A stretch of 64,000 nucleotides of DNA, from positions 2,500,501 through 2,564,500 of the forward strand of contig CM067319.1 of NCBI GenBank assembly GCA_034231615.1. The letters are read 5' to 3'. Made by a program: the position numbers and the translations under genes. The DNA comes from Meghimatium bilineatum. Lineage: Eukaryota > Mollusca > Gastropoda > Stylommatophora > Philomycidae. Below, piece by piece: positions 55,471 through 64,000 of the stretch; the first letter of the stretch is position 1; each line of letters starts with the position of its first letter. The notes under the pieces are model-generated. The model saw only the letters and a list, made by a program, of their open reading frames with translations. It was not told the origin of the DNA and searched no databases.

Positions 55471-55703
55471 TCAATATACTAGTGTTTTCAATGTAATGAA
55501 CCAGTTTTAGGACACAGACTGTATTTCTTTTTCTGTGTCTAAGTCAGCACAGAACAGTTAGTTACCACACGCTGAAGGAAATGCTGAATAGCAGATTGAA
55601 GCACATATGGATGTGTTAAAAGTCCACTGATGATGATCTGATGTCTAACTAAATTTTTAACATAACCTCCTGACGCCATGATGATGAATTCTGACTCTTT
55701 ATA
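55471..55703. other. Non-coding, nothing recognised
   Basis: No supported feature. Confidence 0.4.
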
Positions 55704-55997
55704 TTAATTTGCTTTCAAAATTATAACATTGTCTTCCTCTTGCCAGTTTTTCCCAGTTTCACATTTCTTCATCATAAATTTGTTTGTTTGTTTTAATTTC
55801 AGAGAATAACGAGGGGTGAATCTCTTGTCCCCAATATGCAATGTAAGGGTTTCCTCCTGATCCTTTTTTATACCCAGACGACTACATTTCTTAGTAATAT
55901 GCAATGCTCTGAGAAGAAGCCTCCTATTCAGAGGGGTGTCTATATAGAAGGTATGTTCTGTATGCAGACATCCAATCACGTGAAAGCCTGCAACCAT
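55704..55997 (-). CDS. Unrecognised 97-codon frame, possible exon or relic
   Basis: Residues such as TFYIDTPLNRRLLLRALHI, KKCSRLGIKKDQEETLTLHI and RYSLKLKQTNKFMMKK look protein-like, with mixed charged and hydrophobic residues. I cannot place it in a family. The frame closes a short way upstream and there is no strong splice signal, so a relic of a mobile element or host exon is as likely as a gene. It has no counterpart in the flank of gene 1. Confidence 0.25.
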   Translation of the reverse strand: MVAGFHVIGCLHTEHTFYIDTPLNRRLLLRALHITKKCSRLGIKKDQEETLTLHIGDKRFTPRYSLKLKQTNKFMMKKCETGKNWQEEDNVIILKAN

Positions 55998-56276
55998 TTG
56001 ATGGCATCAATGTTGACCCCTTTTGTCCAAACAATTCATAAAAATTCATTTTTTTCGATATGGCCACTTTAAATAAGAAAAACTGCATGGCTCCAATATG
56101 GCCACTTTAAATAAGAAAAACTGCATGACTCCAATATGGCCACTTTAAATAAGAAAAACTGCATGGCTCCAATATGGCCATTTGTCATAAGTAAAACTGA
56201 ATTTACTTAATAAATATTGACTTACAATTTGTATAGATACATATAAATGTCAAGTATACAATGCCTAATCTGGCAA
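55998..56276. repeat. ~42-bp tandem repeat, about 4 copies, and spacer
   Basis: Within 56055-56185, atggccactttaaataagaa plus aaactgcatggctccaat recurs. The rest is AT-rich spacer. Confidence 0.85.
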
Positions 56277-56366
56277 ATTGATTCATGAAAATGTCATGCA
56301 AGTTGGCACATTTTCTCAAAAGTTTATTTTATTAAATCTCAAGGTTTCCCTTATCCTATTTTAAAT
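56277..56366 (-). pseudogene. Fragment of a helicase-RBR gene
   Basis: About 85 bp align with 58312-58397 of gene 2 at roughly 80 percent identity by eye, in the same orientation. Shared words include catgcaagttggcacatttt and ctcaaaagtt. On the minus strand it corresponds to the [20 protein letters not shown] region just before the RBR domain, with a stop. Neither flank matches the gene. Confidence 0.8.
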
Positions 56367-56469
56367 GTGTGTAGTTAAATATGAAACAAGAATTGAATAA
56401 TAATAATATATTATATAATAATATCAAAACATATCTGTAACTAATACAAAACGAATACATACAAGTCTG
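56367..56469. other. AT-rich spacer
   Basis: Nothing recognised. Confidence 0.4.
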
Positions 56470-57195
56470 AGACCAGGCTCATACAAGTCTAAGATATGTG
56501 ATTCATGCAAGACACAAGTTTGAATCATACAAGTCTAAGAAATGTGATTCATGCAAGACACAAACAAATTTGAATCATACAAGTCTAAGATATGTGATTC
56601 ATGTAAGTAAAAAAAAAAGTAAAGTAACCCATAGCATTTATTAATGCCGTAGGGGTGTGAGATGTTAGCGATCTCACATTTCACAGGCTCTGCAAAATGA
56701 GGGCGGTAGCCATCTCCTCTCCCTCGCAGTCTTTACTTCCCGGATTAATCCGGTACCCATTTAAGGCTGGGTCGACCTGGGAGCCGTTGCGATCTGAAAA
56801 CATTTCCGCCACAGCTGGGGAATGAACCCATGACCACTCATATGCGAAGCCAGTGTGCTAACCACTGCGCTAACGCGGCTCCCTTGTAAGACACAAGTTT
56901 GAATCATACAAGTCTAAGAAATGTGATTCATGCAAGACACAAACAAATTTGAATCATACAAGTCTAAGAAATGTGATTCATGCAAGACACAAGTTTGAAT
57001 CATACAAGTCTAAGAAATGTGATTCATGTAAGACACAAGTCTGAGTCATACAAGTCTAAAGTACGTGATTCATGCAAGACAAAAATGTGACTCATGTAAG
57101 ATATAAGAAATGTGATTCATATAAGACACAAGTTTGAATCATACAAGTCTAAGAAATGTGATTCATGTAAGATATAAGAAATGTGATTCAAGCAA
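56470..57195. repeat. 46-bp minisatellite (caagtctaagaaatgtgattc), about 10 copies
   Basis: Units of gaatcatacaagtctaagaa plus atgtgattcatgcaagacacaagttt, with shortened variants. It is interrupted by a SINE at 56625-56882. Confidence 0.9.
56625..56882 (-). mobile_element. tRNA-derived SINE inside the 46-bp array
   Basis: On the minus strand it begins gagccgcgttagcgcagtgg (A box) with gggttcattcccc (B box) 40 bases on, then a body with ctcccaggtcgacccagcc and a T-rich 3' end. The bases tgtaag on both sides may be a target duplication. Confidence 0.85.
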
Positions 57196-57519
57196 GACAT
57201 AGCCTACTTATTGTTTGTTATGCTGCATTCTAATATCTAGGACATGGAATCTCCAAATCACAGGATCATGCCAATCAATGACATACAAATCAAAGACCAG
57301 GTCACATATAAGCAACCATCTGTGAGAATGTATCCAGACAATAAGTTTATCTACAGATTGTTTCCAGACATCAGTAAGTTTACCTTAACAGGGTAGGAAT
57401 GCCATAGAAAGTCAATTACTAAGTTAGCCTTCTAGATTATGTTAATTATATGGGCAAAAGTGGATCTACCATGGATGTTCCACAGTAACATTAGGTGTAT
57501 GTTTCAAAACAAGAGTTTA
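57196..57519. other. 3' flank of gene 2
   Basis: Non-coding; no AATAAA within ~300 nt past the stop on the minus strand, only a weaker AATAAG near 57208-57213. Confidence 0.4.
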
Positions 57520-60500
57520 TCAAATGAAGCTGCCATGTGCTTTTTTAAGGTGTTTATAACACTCCTGCTCATCTGCACAGATTTCTAAACACACCCAGCA
57601 GAAGTAAGCTTGACAAGATGTACAATGCATTTTATTACAACCTTCTATCTTCTCAATTACAGCTTTGCAATTTGGACAAATTTTGCGTCGACGTGGATCT
57701 TTATTTATCCAGAATTTTACACTTTCTTCAGGTCCATTTTTAGACATACTGCAGGTCATGCCAGAATGATATGCCGTGTGACAGGAAGTACATAAGCTTA
57801 TGAAGCAAGATGGACAACTAAATTCAACTCCATCATCATTTGTTGTAATCTCATAAATTACAGAACAATCGGGAGTTAAACAGAATTTATATTTGTCTAG
57901 ATTTGTAGTCACAAAAGAACTGACAGATTTTTCCACCAATTTTTCTTTTGTTGTCCATCGTTTTTGCAGACAGAAAGTGAAATCTTTCCACACAAGAGGT
58001 ACTCTGCAATTCTCTTGGGCACAAACAACAGGAAAGTTTTTATCTTGTGTACAAATAGTGACCTGTGATTTAAGACAGATATGGCAATAACAGTGTCCGC
58101 AGGCCTCAAGTCTATACATTTCAGAACAGTTATCAACTGGGCATAAGCACACAACACAATCTGGCATATCTTTCTCAAGATGGGAAAAACCTGGTTGTGA
58201 CAGAGAACATTCTAGATCAGAAATGCTTGACAGTGCCTTATCTACACACTCAGATGGTCCAAATAGGGACAACTTTTGCAGTTTGAAGTCAATAAGAACA
58301 TCGCTGAGAGCAAACTGGTTGATAAAATCATCATGCAAGTTGGCATATTTTCTCAAAAGTTCTTTCATCAAACCTCGAGGTTTCCCTTGTCCTCTAAGCA
58401 GAACATCCACTTGTTTCCCCTTGACAAGTTTGTCAAGATATTTATTAATCTCAGTTTTTGCTCGAGTGACATTTTCCTTTGTCCCATATACATGCACTTG
58501 TTCTGTGCGGTCATTTACAATGATTAAAATACCCAATGATGACTCAATTGTTTTCAGAGCTTCTTTTCCTTGTCGCTTGATGAGTCTTCTCAAAAGATCA
58601 TTAATTTTACAATCAATTACTTCCCCTTCCAGTTCTTTCTGTAATAGTTCTCTGGCTTCAATCATGGAAGATGTTGTTTCTGACTTTATATCAAATGCAA
58701 AATTTCCATCTTTCAGCGATCGAATATTCACTTCAGCATCTTTGTGCATTTTTAAACCTGTGATTATTTCCTCAAAGTTTTTTTTACAAACATTCATGAT
58801 GGATTTTGACACATTGAGAGTTGTTTTCAGGGTCAGACTTATCTCAACAGACTGGCCATGTACAAACAACACTCCTTGAAGTGCACGGCATGCTTCAAAA
58901 CCATCAGTCGGACTGTCAAAGTGTATAAATGCAACATGATTCACAGAATTTGGTTTGACCGACATCAAGTTCAATGTAAACTTATTTTGTTTCACATATT
59001 TTGAAAACATTCCCGACAAGTAATTTTTCATGCTCTCCAGATCTTTATGTGACTCCATCTCAACCTGTTCTCGGACAATAGTCACTTGAATGCTCTGGTT
59101 CAGGTTCTCGTCATAATCCAAAATTTCCATCACTTTCTTTTTAATCTCCATTTCATTTGCACTTCCTGTGTTAAAGCAAACCAGATCTCTTCCTTTGTCT
59201 GCCAATTTTAATTCATGGTGTCCATTTGAAAGCCAGATAATCTTGCCCATGAGATCCGCTGTTTCAATGGGTGGACACTTAATAAATGCAGTGCCTTTTC
59301 CTTTTATAGGTCTTCGACACCAAGACAGCCGTGCTTCAAACTTGTTGACCACTTTTCTAAAATTTCTGTCAATTTTCAAAACTGCCACTATATCTGTATC
59401 ATTTTGAGTCCCATGAACTGCTGCTTGTGCCTCGGCAAATGAACTGTATTTTATAAATCCCCATGGATTGGATTTTTTAAACCTCACACATTCTTTAATA
59501 CTGCCATAAGTTTCAAATTTTACTCTGATGTCTTCCTCTGTCATTTTTGGACTAGTATTTTTTATCAAAATTTTATTACTTTGACCTGGCATGAGCAGGG
59601 ACTTCACACATCCTCCCTGGCCAAGTATAACTCTAATCCCACTATACTCTGTTCCTGACTTGTTCAAAATATCTAATTCATCTTCACCAGATTCCAGAGC
59701 CTCCAGAGTCTCTTTCTTAACATTGATAAGTTGGTCAATAATAACCTGACTCATTGGGGAAGTTGAGAAAATGTTCAATGTTCCAAGATCACCATCTGCT
59801 TCTACAACCACAGCTTTCATTCCTGCATTTGCCAGACTGTCTTCCCAGACTCTTAATTGAGAGTATCTTATACCAACCAGTTTTCGGAAGATGGTTAATC
59901 CAACAGATTCACTATGAACCAACTCAATTCTCTGCTGTTTAGCCAAGTTAATGTCCACTTGTAGTTTACCTTCTCTGACAGCTTCCAGGATCCATTCTTC
60001 TTCAATCACAGTGATGCCTTTAATAAAATCTCTGGATGTTTTTGTAAACTCTGTATACACTATCCACTCTGGTTGAGAGTTGTGTGATGACAAGGTTGAA
60101 GATGGATGCAGATGCACCTGTCTGTCCACCACCAAAGCATGATAACCTGCTCGGATGTGACCTAGGTAGTAACAAACTGAGGCCATATTTGCATCAAAGA
60201 TGATCTTTCTTAACGAAAGTTCTGCAGATTCATCCAAAGAAAATGTGTATTCAAGTTTAATTTTGAGCTCATTATTCAAAATTGTGGCTACTTCTTTCAC
60301 ACACTGCTTTGTAAAGTTCATCACTTTATAGTTAATTCCGTGATCCTGACACCACTTGGACTGACTCTTGACAGGAATCTGAATCCAGGCCTTGTATACT
60401 TCCAGCCATGTAAAAATATCTCCGTAAGGGGATCCAAATTGGGTTTTACTTTTGGCTGATGATTGTGCTTCAGATTCTGTTAGACCTCTGTAAAATAAAT

Positions 60501-63500
60501 TGGAACCATTTGTGATAAGAGAAGCCAGAACTATTGAATCATAGAGCAAATTTGTTCTGTTTCCATGATAAACAAGAAACCCTTCTGTTGGATGAAATGG
60601 CAGTTTAGATATCCAACGTCCAATGTCTGTGATGCCTTTAGAAGATAATGCTCCAAGGTTCCTGAGAGTGTTCAGAGCAGAGTCTATAGCTTCCTGACTT
60701 GGAGGCTGAACAAAGTCATACAATTTGACATCAACTCCCAGTTCTGCAAGTTTCAATAGACTCTGCCCTAAAGGAACTCGAAGAATTTCTGGTTCTGTGG
60801 ATTGGTTCATATTTTTGTATCCATCCTCAGTAAATAAACGAAAGCATTTTCCACTTCCAGTCCGCCCAGCTCGTCCTTTCCTTTGGTCTGCTGAACTTTT
60901 ACTAATTACATAAGTTCCTAACATACAAATATTTCTTTTGCCGTCAAATCTCATTTCTTTGGCAACCCCAGTATCAATGACATATTTTATTCCATCAATT
61001 GTAATTGATGTTTCTGCACAGTTTGTAGCAAAAACTATTTTTCTGATTCCTGGTTGCAATCTATCAAAAACTAGTCTTTGCTCATTTGGAGGTAGCTGTC
61101 CATGCAATGGAAAACATTTGAAGTCTGTTCTTCCAGCCATTTGTTTTGAAAATTCCTCACAGCAGCGCATAATTTCTACAGGTGATGTTAAGAAAACCAG
61201 AATATCTCCTGGTCCTTCACTTTTGTGAACCTCTACTGCCTTTAGAACAGCCTTAGTTTCGAAATCTTCAAACTCCTTAGCAGAATTGTCCATATTCGAA
61301 TAAACTACATCCACTGGGAAAGTTCTGCCTGACACACGCAATTCTGGGCTGCTGTTGAAATACTTGATGAAGATTTTTGGATCAATAGTTGCTGAAGTTA
61401 TGACGACCTTAAGGTCTGGTCTGTTTTTCAGACAAACTTTAATCATACCTAGTAAAAGATCTGTATATATACTTCTCTCATGAGCTTCATCAACTATGAT
61501 ACAACTGTAATGGGACAAATTTGGATCTGTCAAGCACTCATTGAGAAGACAATGGTCAGTCTCAAAGACAATTTTTGTTTTGTCAGACATTGTTTTCTTC
61601 AGCCCAGTTTTGTAGCCAACTAGTGCTCCAACTTTACCAGCCATTTCTTTTGCAACACGTTCTGCAAGAGTGATTGCTGCCACTTTCCTAGGCTGAGTGC
61701 ATACAATCAAACCCCGACCAGCTAGGCCAGATTCATAAATGTATTGGGCCATTTGTGTGCTCTTACCAGACCCTGTCTCCCCAAGGATTATTGATACTTG
61801 TTCCTGGTATACCTTTCTGACAATATCTTCTCGTCGTGCATAAATAGGCAGAGCTGCTGCCAACCGCACACACTCAACTCCAACACTCTGAAGCAAATCT
61901 GTTATCTCCTCAGGATCTGTTGTGCTAGGATCCCAGTTTTTAGCTTTTGTAATCAATGAATCTTTTCTTGAACAAAATGTATCGTTTTGCTTGGCAACCT
62001 CCTCCACCTTGTCTAACAAAGCCAGTTCTTCAATTCTGCTATCATCATCACTCTCAGTGGAGCTGGAAGATTTCATAACTTTCAAAGCTTGTTCATACGT
62101 CTCCATCTTTTTCTGATGTTCTTCTAGCGTTCTTTTTGTCTTTCTGTTGATCTCCTCTATGGCTTTATTAATCTCAGCTTGCATGCGTTCAGATTTATAA
62201 TTCTGATATTTCTTAGGAGTTGCCGCAACTTCCACATCAGAACAACGTATGCACACATCATCCAAACTGGAAGAATTCATTTGTTTTTTTATTTTTTTTG
62301 AGTCTGCTTTACTAGCAGCTACAATCTCACAACAAGTTTGTGATGTCTCACTAATAAATGAGTTCTGAATCAGTTCAAAAGAAATGTGTCGGACAATTCT
62401 AGTCAGAAGTTCATTCAGACTTGTTACATTAGGTAGGACTTTTTCAACAACAACATACAATTTTGTTGGAACTTTTGTTGATTTTCTACCCGTTTTATCT
62501 TTGGGTTGTCTGTGTTCACTAATTTTCTCCTGCAAATTTATAGAATTAGTGCTCTCAAGCATCTCTTCAATTTTGTTTTGCCTGATTTTGCTTGGATGAA
62601 TCCTGTTGTTTGACATCCTTATATCCTGTTTCCCATTGGTGACTGAATGTTCCTTTACCTTTGTTTCTCCTTCAACACCACAAATATCACATAACACATC
62701 TGTCTTCAAGGCTTTTTTCAGCTTTCCACAAAGATTTTTGATCAGATATTTGCCCTGTTGTTTACTACTAGCATGAATTTTAACTGCCAGACTTCCTTGT
62801 CCTTCACCGCAAATGATAGAATCGTCAACAAACTCTATAGACGACTTCTCATTAGTGCTCATATTACGTTCTATAGCATCTTTAAGACTGGCACCATCTT
62901 TAAAAGATGTCATTATGCGTACACTAGCCTTTGTGATGCGAATTGAAGGTAAAGTCTTCTGAGTGTCTTGGTAAGGTTTAGGATCATTTAAAGAGAGTTT
63001 TTTCCCTCTAAAAGAAGCGACATCCATTCTAGCATTTCTTTTTATATTGAATGCTGATCCAACATTTTTATTGCCAAAATTGTCTCTAGAATTTTGGGAA
63101 TTATCAGTCATTCTCTTTCCCGCTTCAGATGAACATCTTTCCTCCAGTTCCATTGGTTTTTTTAAATCAGGCGTGCTTTTAAACATTTCTCTACTACTTT
63201 CGATAACAGAATGGTAATCTGTCTTTCCTTTTTTCTGCTGTTTGTTTTGTGACAATTGACTAACAGTTGTAGTCTCACTTTTTGGGTAAGATGCATTAGA
63301 CTTGTTTCTTTCATTTGTTAGCATTCCAGATTTCAATTCTTGTTTGGATTTTGTTGTTCCTTTTATGACATATTTATCACCTGGAAATACTTCCACACAC
63401 TGCAAGTCAGATTCTATATTGTGAGTCTTCTCAACTCGGGCTTGTGTTTTCTGCATTTGATGCTGTCTCTCTCTTGGAGAATAAGTTTCACCAACTTTTG

Positions 63501-64000
63501 AGTTTCCTCCTGTCATGGAAGATACATTTTTATGATTTAATTCCATGGAAGGTCTCTGATTATGGAGCTGAGCCCGGCTTGATTGGCCAACTCTGAAGTT
63601 TTCACTCTTGTTGCTAGCGCCACTACCAGAAGAACTTGATCTATGTCGTTCAGTTTGCATTTTTCCATTATTGCATTTTTGACCTGGTCTATATTCTTTC
63701 TCTGATCTACGTGTACGTGGTACTTTTCTACTTCCCTTATCTTTATCTCTAATATTAGGAAGATGTTTCTCATAAGGAGGTGGAGGCTGTTCAATATTAG
63801 TATCCATAGAGTTTGATGTCTGTCTTCTAGAATATTCAGTCCCTTGATGGTGACATTCAAATTGTTTTTTCTGATGGCCAGATTGGCTGTAATTAAAATT
63901 TAAAGGTTGAGCATGAAAATAATTTTGACTTCTTTTGGAGTCATCATGTCTAAGAAGTTTATCTCTGTCAACAAAGTGTTGCTGCACATGATGCTGATTG
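57520..64000 (-). CDS. DEAH-box RNA helicase / RBR ubiquitin ligase fusion, gene 2 (N-terminus off window)
   Basis: The frame is open from the right edge to a stop at 57520, at least 2155 codons; the true start lies beyond 64000. A low-complexity N-terminal part corresponds to gene 1 from about residue 218 on. One RRM-like module and one copy of the 140-residue module (62150-62480) precede the helicase core, with GETGSGKST at 61782 and DEAH at 61491, SAT and QRKGRAGR intact. HA2/OB-type, RRM and KH-like regions and the RBR follow, with the predicted catalytic cysteine of EGCNKMHC at about 57639. The helicase core differs from gene 1 at only about a dozen residues, whereas RING1, RING2 and the N-terminus differ more. 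All catalytic motifs are intact, so both copies are probably functional. Confidence 0.94.
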   Translation of the reverse strand, partial: NQHHVQQHFVDRDKLLRHDDSKRSQNYFHAQPLNFNYSQSGHQKKQFECHHQGTEYSRRQTSNSMDTNIEQPPPPYEKHLPNIRDKDKGSRKVPRTRRSEKEYRPGQKCNNGKMQTERHRSSSSGSGASNKSENFRVGQSSRAQLHNQRPSMELNHKNVSSMTGGNSKVGETYSPRERQHQMQKTQARVEKTHNIESDLQCVEVFPGDKYVIKGTTKSKQELKSGMLTNERNKSNASYPKSETTTVSQLSQNKQQKKGKTDYHSVIESSREMFKSTPDLKKPMELEERCSSEAGKRMTDNSQNSRDNFGNKNVGSAFNIKRNARMDVASFRGKKLSLNDPKPYQDTQKTLPSIRITKASVRIMTSFKDGASLKDAIERNMSTNEKSSIEFVDDSIICGEGQGSLAVKIHASSKQQGKYLIKNLCGKLKKALKTDVLCDICGVEGETKVKEHSVTNGKQDIRMSNNRIHPSKIRQNKIEEMLESTNSINLQEKISEHRQPKDKTGRKSTKVPTKLYVVVEKVLPNVTSLNELLTRIVRHISFELIQNSFISETSQTCCEIVAASKADSKKIKKQMNSSSLDDVCIRCSDVEVAATPKKYQNYKSERMQAEINKAIEEINRKTKRTLEEHQKKMETYEQALKVMKSSSSTESDDDSRIEELALLDKVEEVAKQNDTFCSRKDSLITKAKNWDPSTTDPEEITDLLQSVGVECVRLAAALPIYARREDIVRKVYQEQVSIILGETGSGKSTQMAQYIYESGLAGRGLIVCTQPRKVAAITLAERVAKEMAGKVGALVGYKTGLKKTMSDKTKIVFETDHCLLNECLTDPNLSHYSCIIVDEAHERSIYTDLLLGMIKVCLKNRPDLKVVITSATIDPKIFIKYFNSSPELRVSGRTFPVDVVYSNMDNSAKEFEDFETKAVLKAVEVHKSEGPGDILVFLTSPVEIMRCCEEFSKQMAGRTDFKCFPLHGQLPPNEQRLVFDRLQPGIRKIVFATNCAETSITIDGIKYVIDTGVAKEMRFDGKRNICMLGTYVISKSSADQRKGRAGRTGSGKCFRLFTEDGYKNMNQSTEPEILRVPLGQSLLKLAELGVDVKLYDFVQPPSQEAIDSALNTLRNLGALSSKGITDIGRWISKLPFHPTEGFLVYHGNRTNLLYDSIVLASLITNGSNLFYRGLTESEAQSSAKSKTQFGSPYGDIFTWLEVYKAWIQIPVKSQSKWCQDHGINYKVMNFTKQCVKEVATILNNELKIKLEYTFSLDESAELSLRKIIFDANMASVCYYLGHIRAGYHALVVDRQVHLHPSSTLSSHNSQPEWIVYTEFTKTSRDFIKGITVIEEEWILEAVREGKLQVDINLAKQQRIELVHSESVGLTIFRKLVGIRYSQLRVWEDSLANAGMKAVVVEADGDLGTLNIFSTSPMSQVIIDQLINVKKETLEALESGEDELDILNKSGTEYSGIRVILGQGGCVKSLLMPGQSNKILIKNTSPKMTEEDIRVKFETYGSIKECVRFKKSNPWGFIKYSSFAEAQAAVHGTQNDTDIVAVLKIDRNFRKVVNKFEARLSWCRRPIKGKGTAFIKCPPIETADLMGKIIWLSNGHHELKLADKGRDLVCFNTGSANEMEIKKKVMEILDYDENLNQSIQVTIVREQVEMESHKDLESMKNYLSGMFSKYVKQNKFTLNLMSVKPNSVNHVAFIHFDSPTDGFEACRALQGVLFVHGQSVEISLTLKTTLNVSKSIMNVCKKNFEEIITGLKMHKDAEVNIRSLKDGNFAFDIKSETTSSMIEARELLQKELEGEVIDCKINDLLRRLIKRQGKEALKTIESSLGILIIVNDRTEQVHVYGTKENVTRAKTEINKYLDKLVKGKQVDVLLRGQGKPRGLMKELLRKYANLHDDFINQFALSDVLIDFKLQKLSLFGPSECVDKALSSISDLECSLSQPGFSHLEKDMPDCVVCLCPVDNCSEMYRLEACGHCYCHICLKSQVTICTQDKNFPVVCAQENCRVPLVWKDFTFCLQKRWTTKEKLVEKSVSSFVTTNLDKYKFCLTPDCSVIYEITTNDDGVEFSCPSCFISLCTSCHTAYHSGMTCSMSKNGPEESVKFWINKDPRRRKICPNCKAVIEKIEGCNKMHCTSCQAYFCWVCLEICADEQECYKHLKKAHGSFI

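Noticed and set aside
56815-56882. Functional tRNA gene on the minus strand
   Set aside because: tRNA-like head continues into a SINE body and lacks a clean acceptor stem.
57520-64000. Gene 2 as an assembly duplicate or allele of gene 1
   Set aside because: The flanks and protein ends are clearly diverged, module number differs, and each carries private insertions; assembly error inside the near-identical core still cannot be fully excluded without reads.

Overview
The window reads as nuclear DNA of an invertebrate animal, most likely a lophotrochozoan and quite possibly a mollusc. It is AT-rich, has no operons or prokaryotic signals, and is crowded with LINE, SINE, hAT, Tc1/mariner-type and minisatellite sequence. 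Species assignment is inference from element types and from the helicase-RBR gene family; no database was searched.

The only clear host genes are two giant, apparently intronless paralogues on the minus strand. Gene 1 (15934-23802, 2622 codons, complete) and gene 2 (57520 to beyond the right edge, N-terminus missing) encode a DEAH-box RNA helicase fused to an RRM/KH-like RNA-binding region and a C-terminal RING-IBR-RING2 (RBR) ubiquitin ligase. The layout resembles the plant DEAH11/DEAH12 type, with a very long disordered N-terminal extension. The helicase cores are almost identical, while N-terminal and C-terminal parts differ in patches, which suggests gene conversion. A small module occurs three times in gene 1 and once in gene 2. 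An 85-bp scrap of the same gene lies at 56277-56366.

The gene pair is part of a larger tandem segmental duplication. About 4.27-23.8 kb and 47.45-64 kb share collinear non-coding segments, and each has its own later insertions: a LINE, SINEs and two expanded minisatellites in copy 1, and a DD83E (Sailor-like) transposon in copy 2.

Layout: 0-4.2 kb, non-coding with a hAT-like MITE and SINE scraps; 4.3-11.3 kb, minisatellites, SINEs and a LINE deletion derivative; 11.6-15.35 kb, a nearly full LINE; 15.9-23.8 kb, gene 1; 24.3-31.5 kb, a MITE, a 1.5-kb 16-bp array, LINE scraps and minisatellites; 31.6-32.9 kb, a LINE carrying a nested LINE and a hAT MITE; 33.9-38 kb, an RTE-like LINE split by a probable solo LTR, a SINE and a dead hAT element; 38.9-43.05 kb, an RNase H-bearing LINE inside a SINE; 43.3-47.4 kb, further repeats and an unclassified 1.2-kb retroposon inside a 24-bp array; 47.45-57.5 kb, the flank of gene 2 with the Sailor-like element and LINE tails; 57.5 kb to the end, gene 2.

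The strongest candidate for an under-described system is the tandem helicase-RBR ligase pair: proteins that could bind and remodel RNA and attach ubiquitin, duplicated and diversifying by repeat-number change and conversion. Their biological role is not shown by the sequence.
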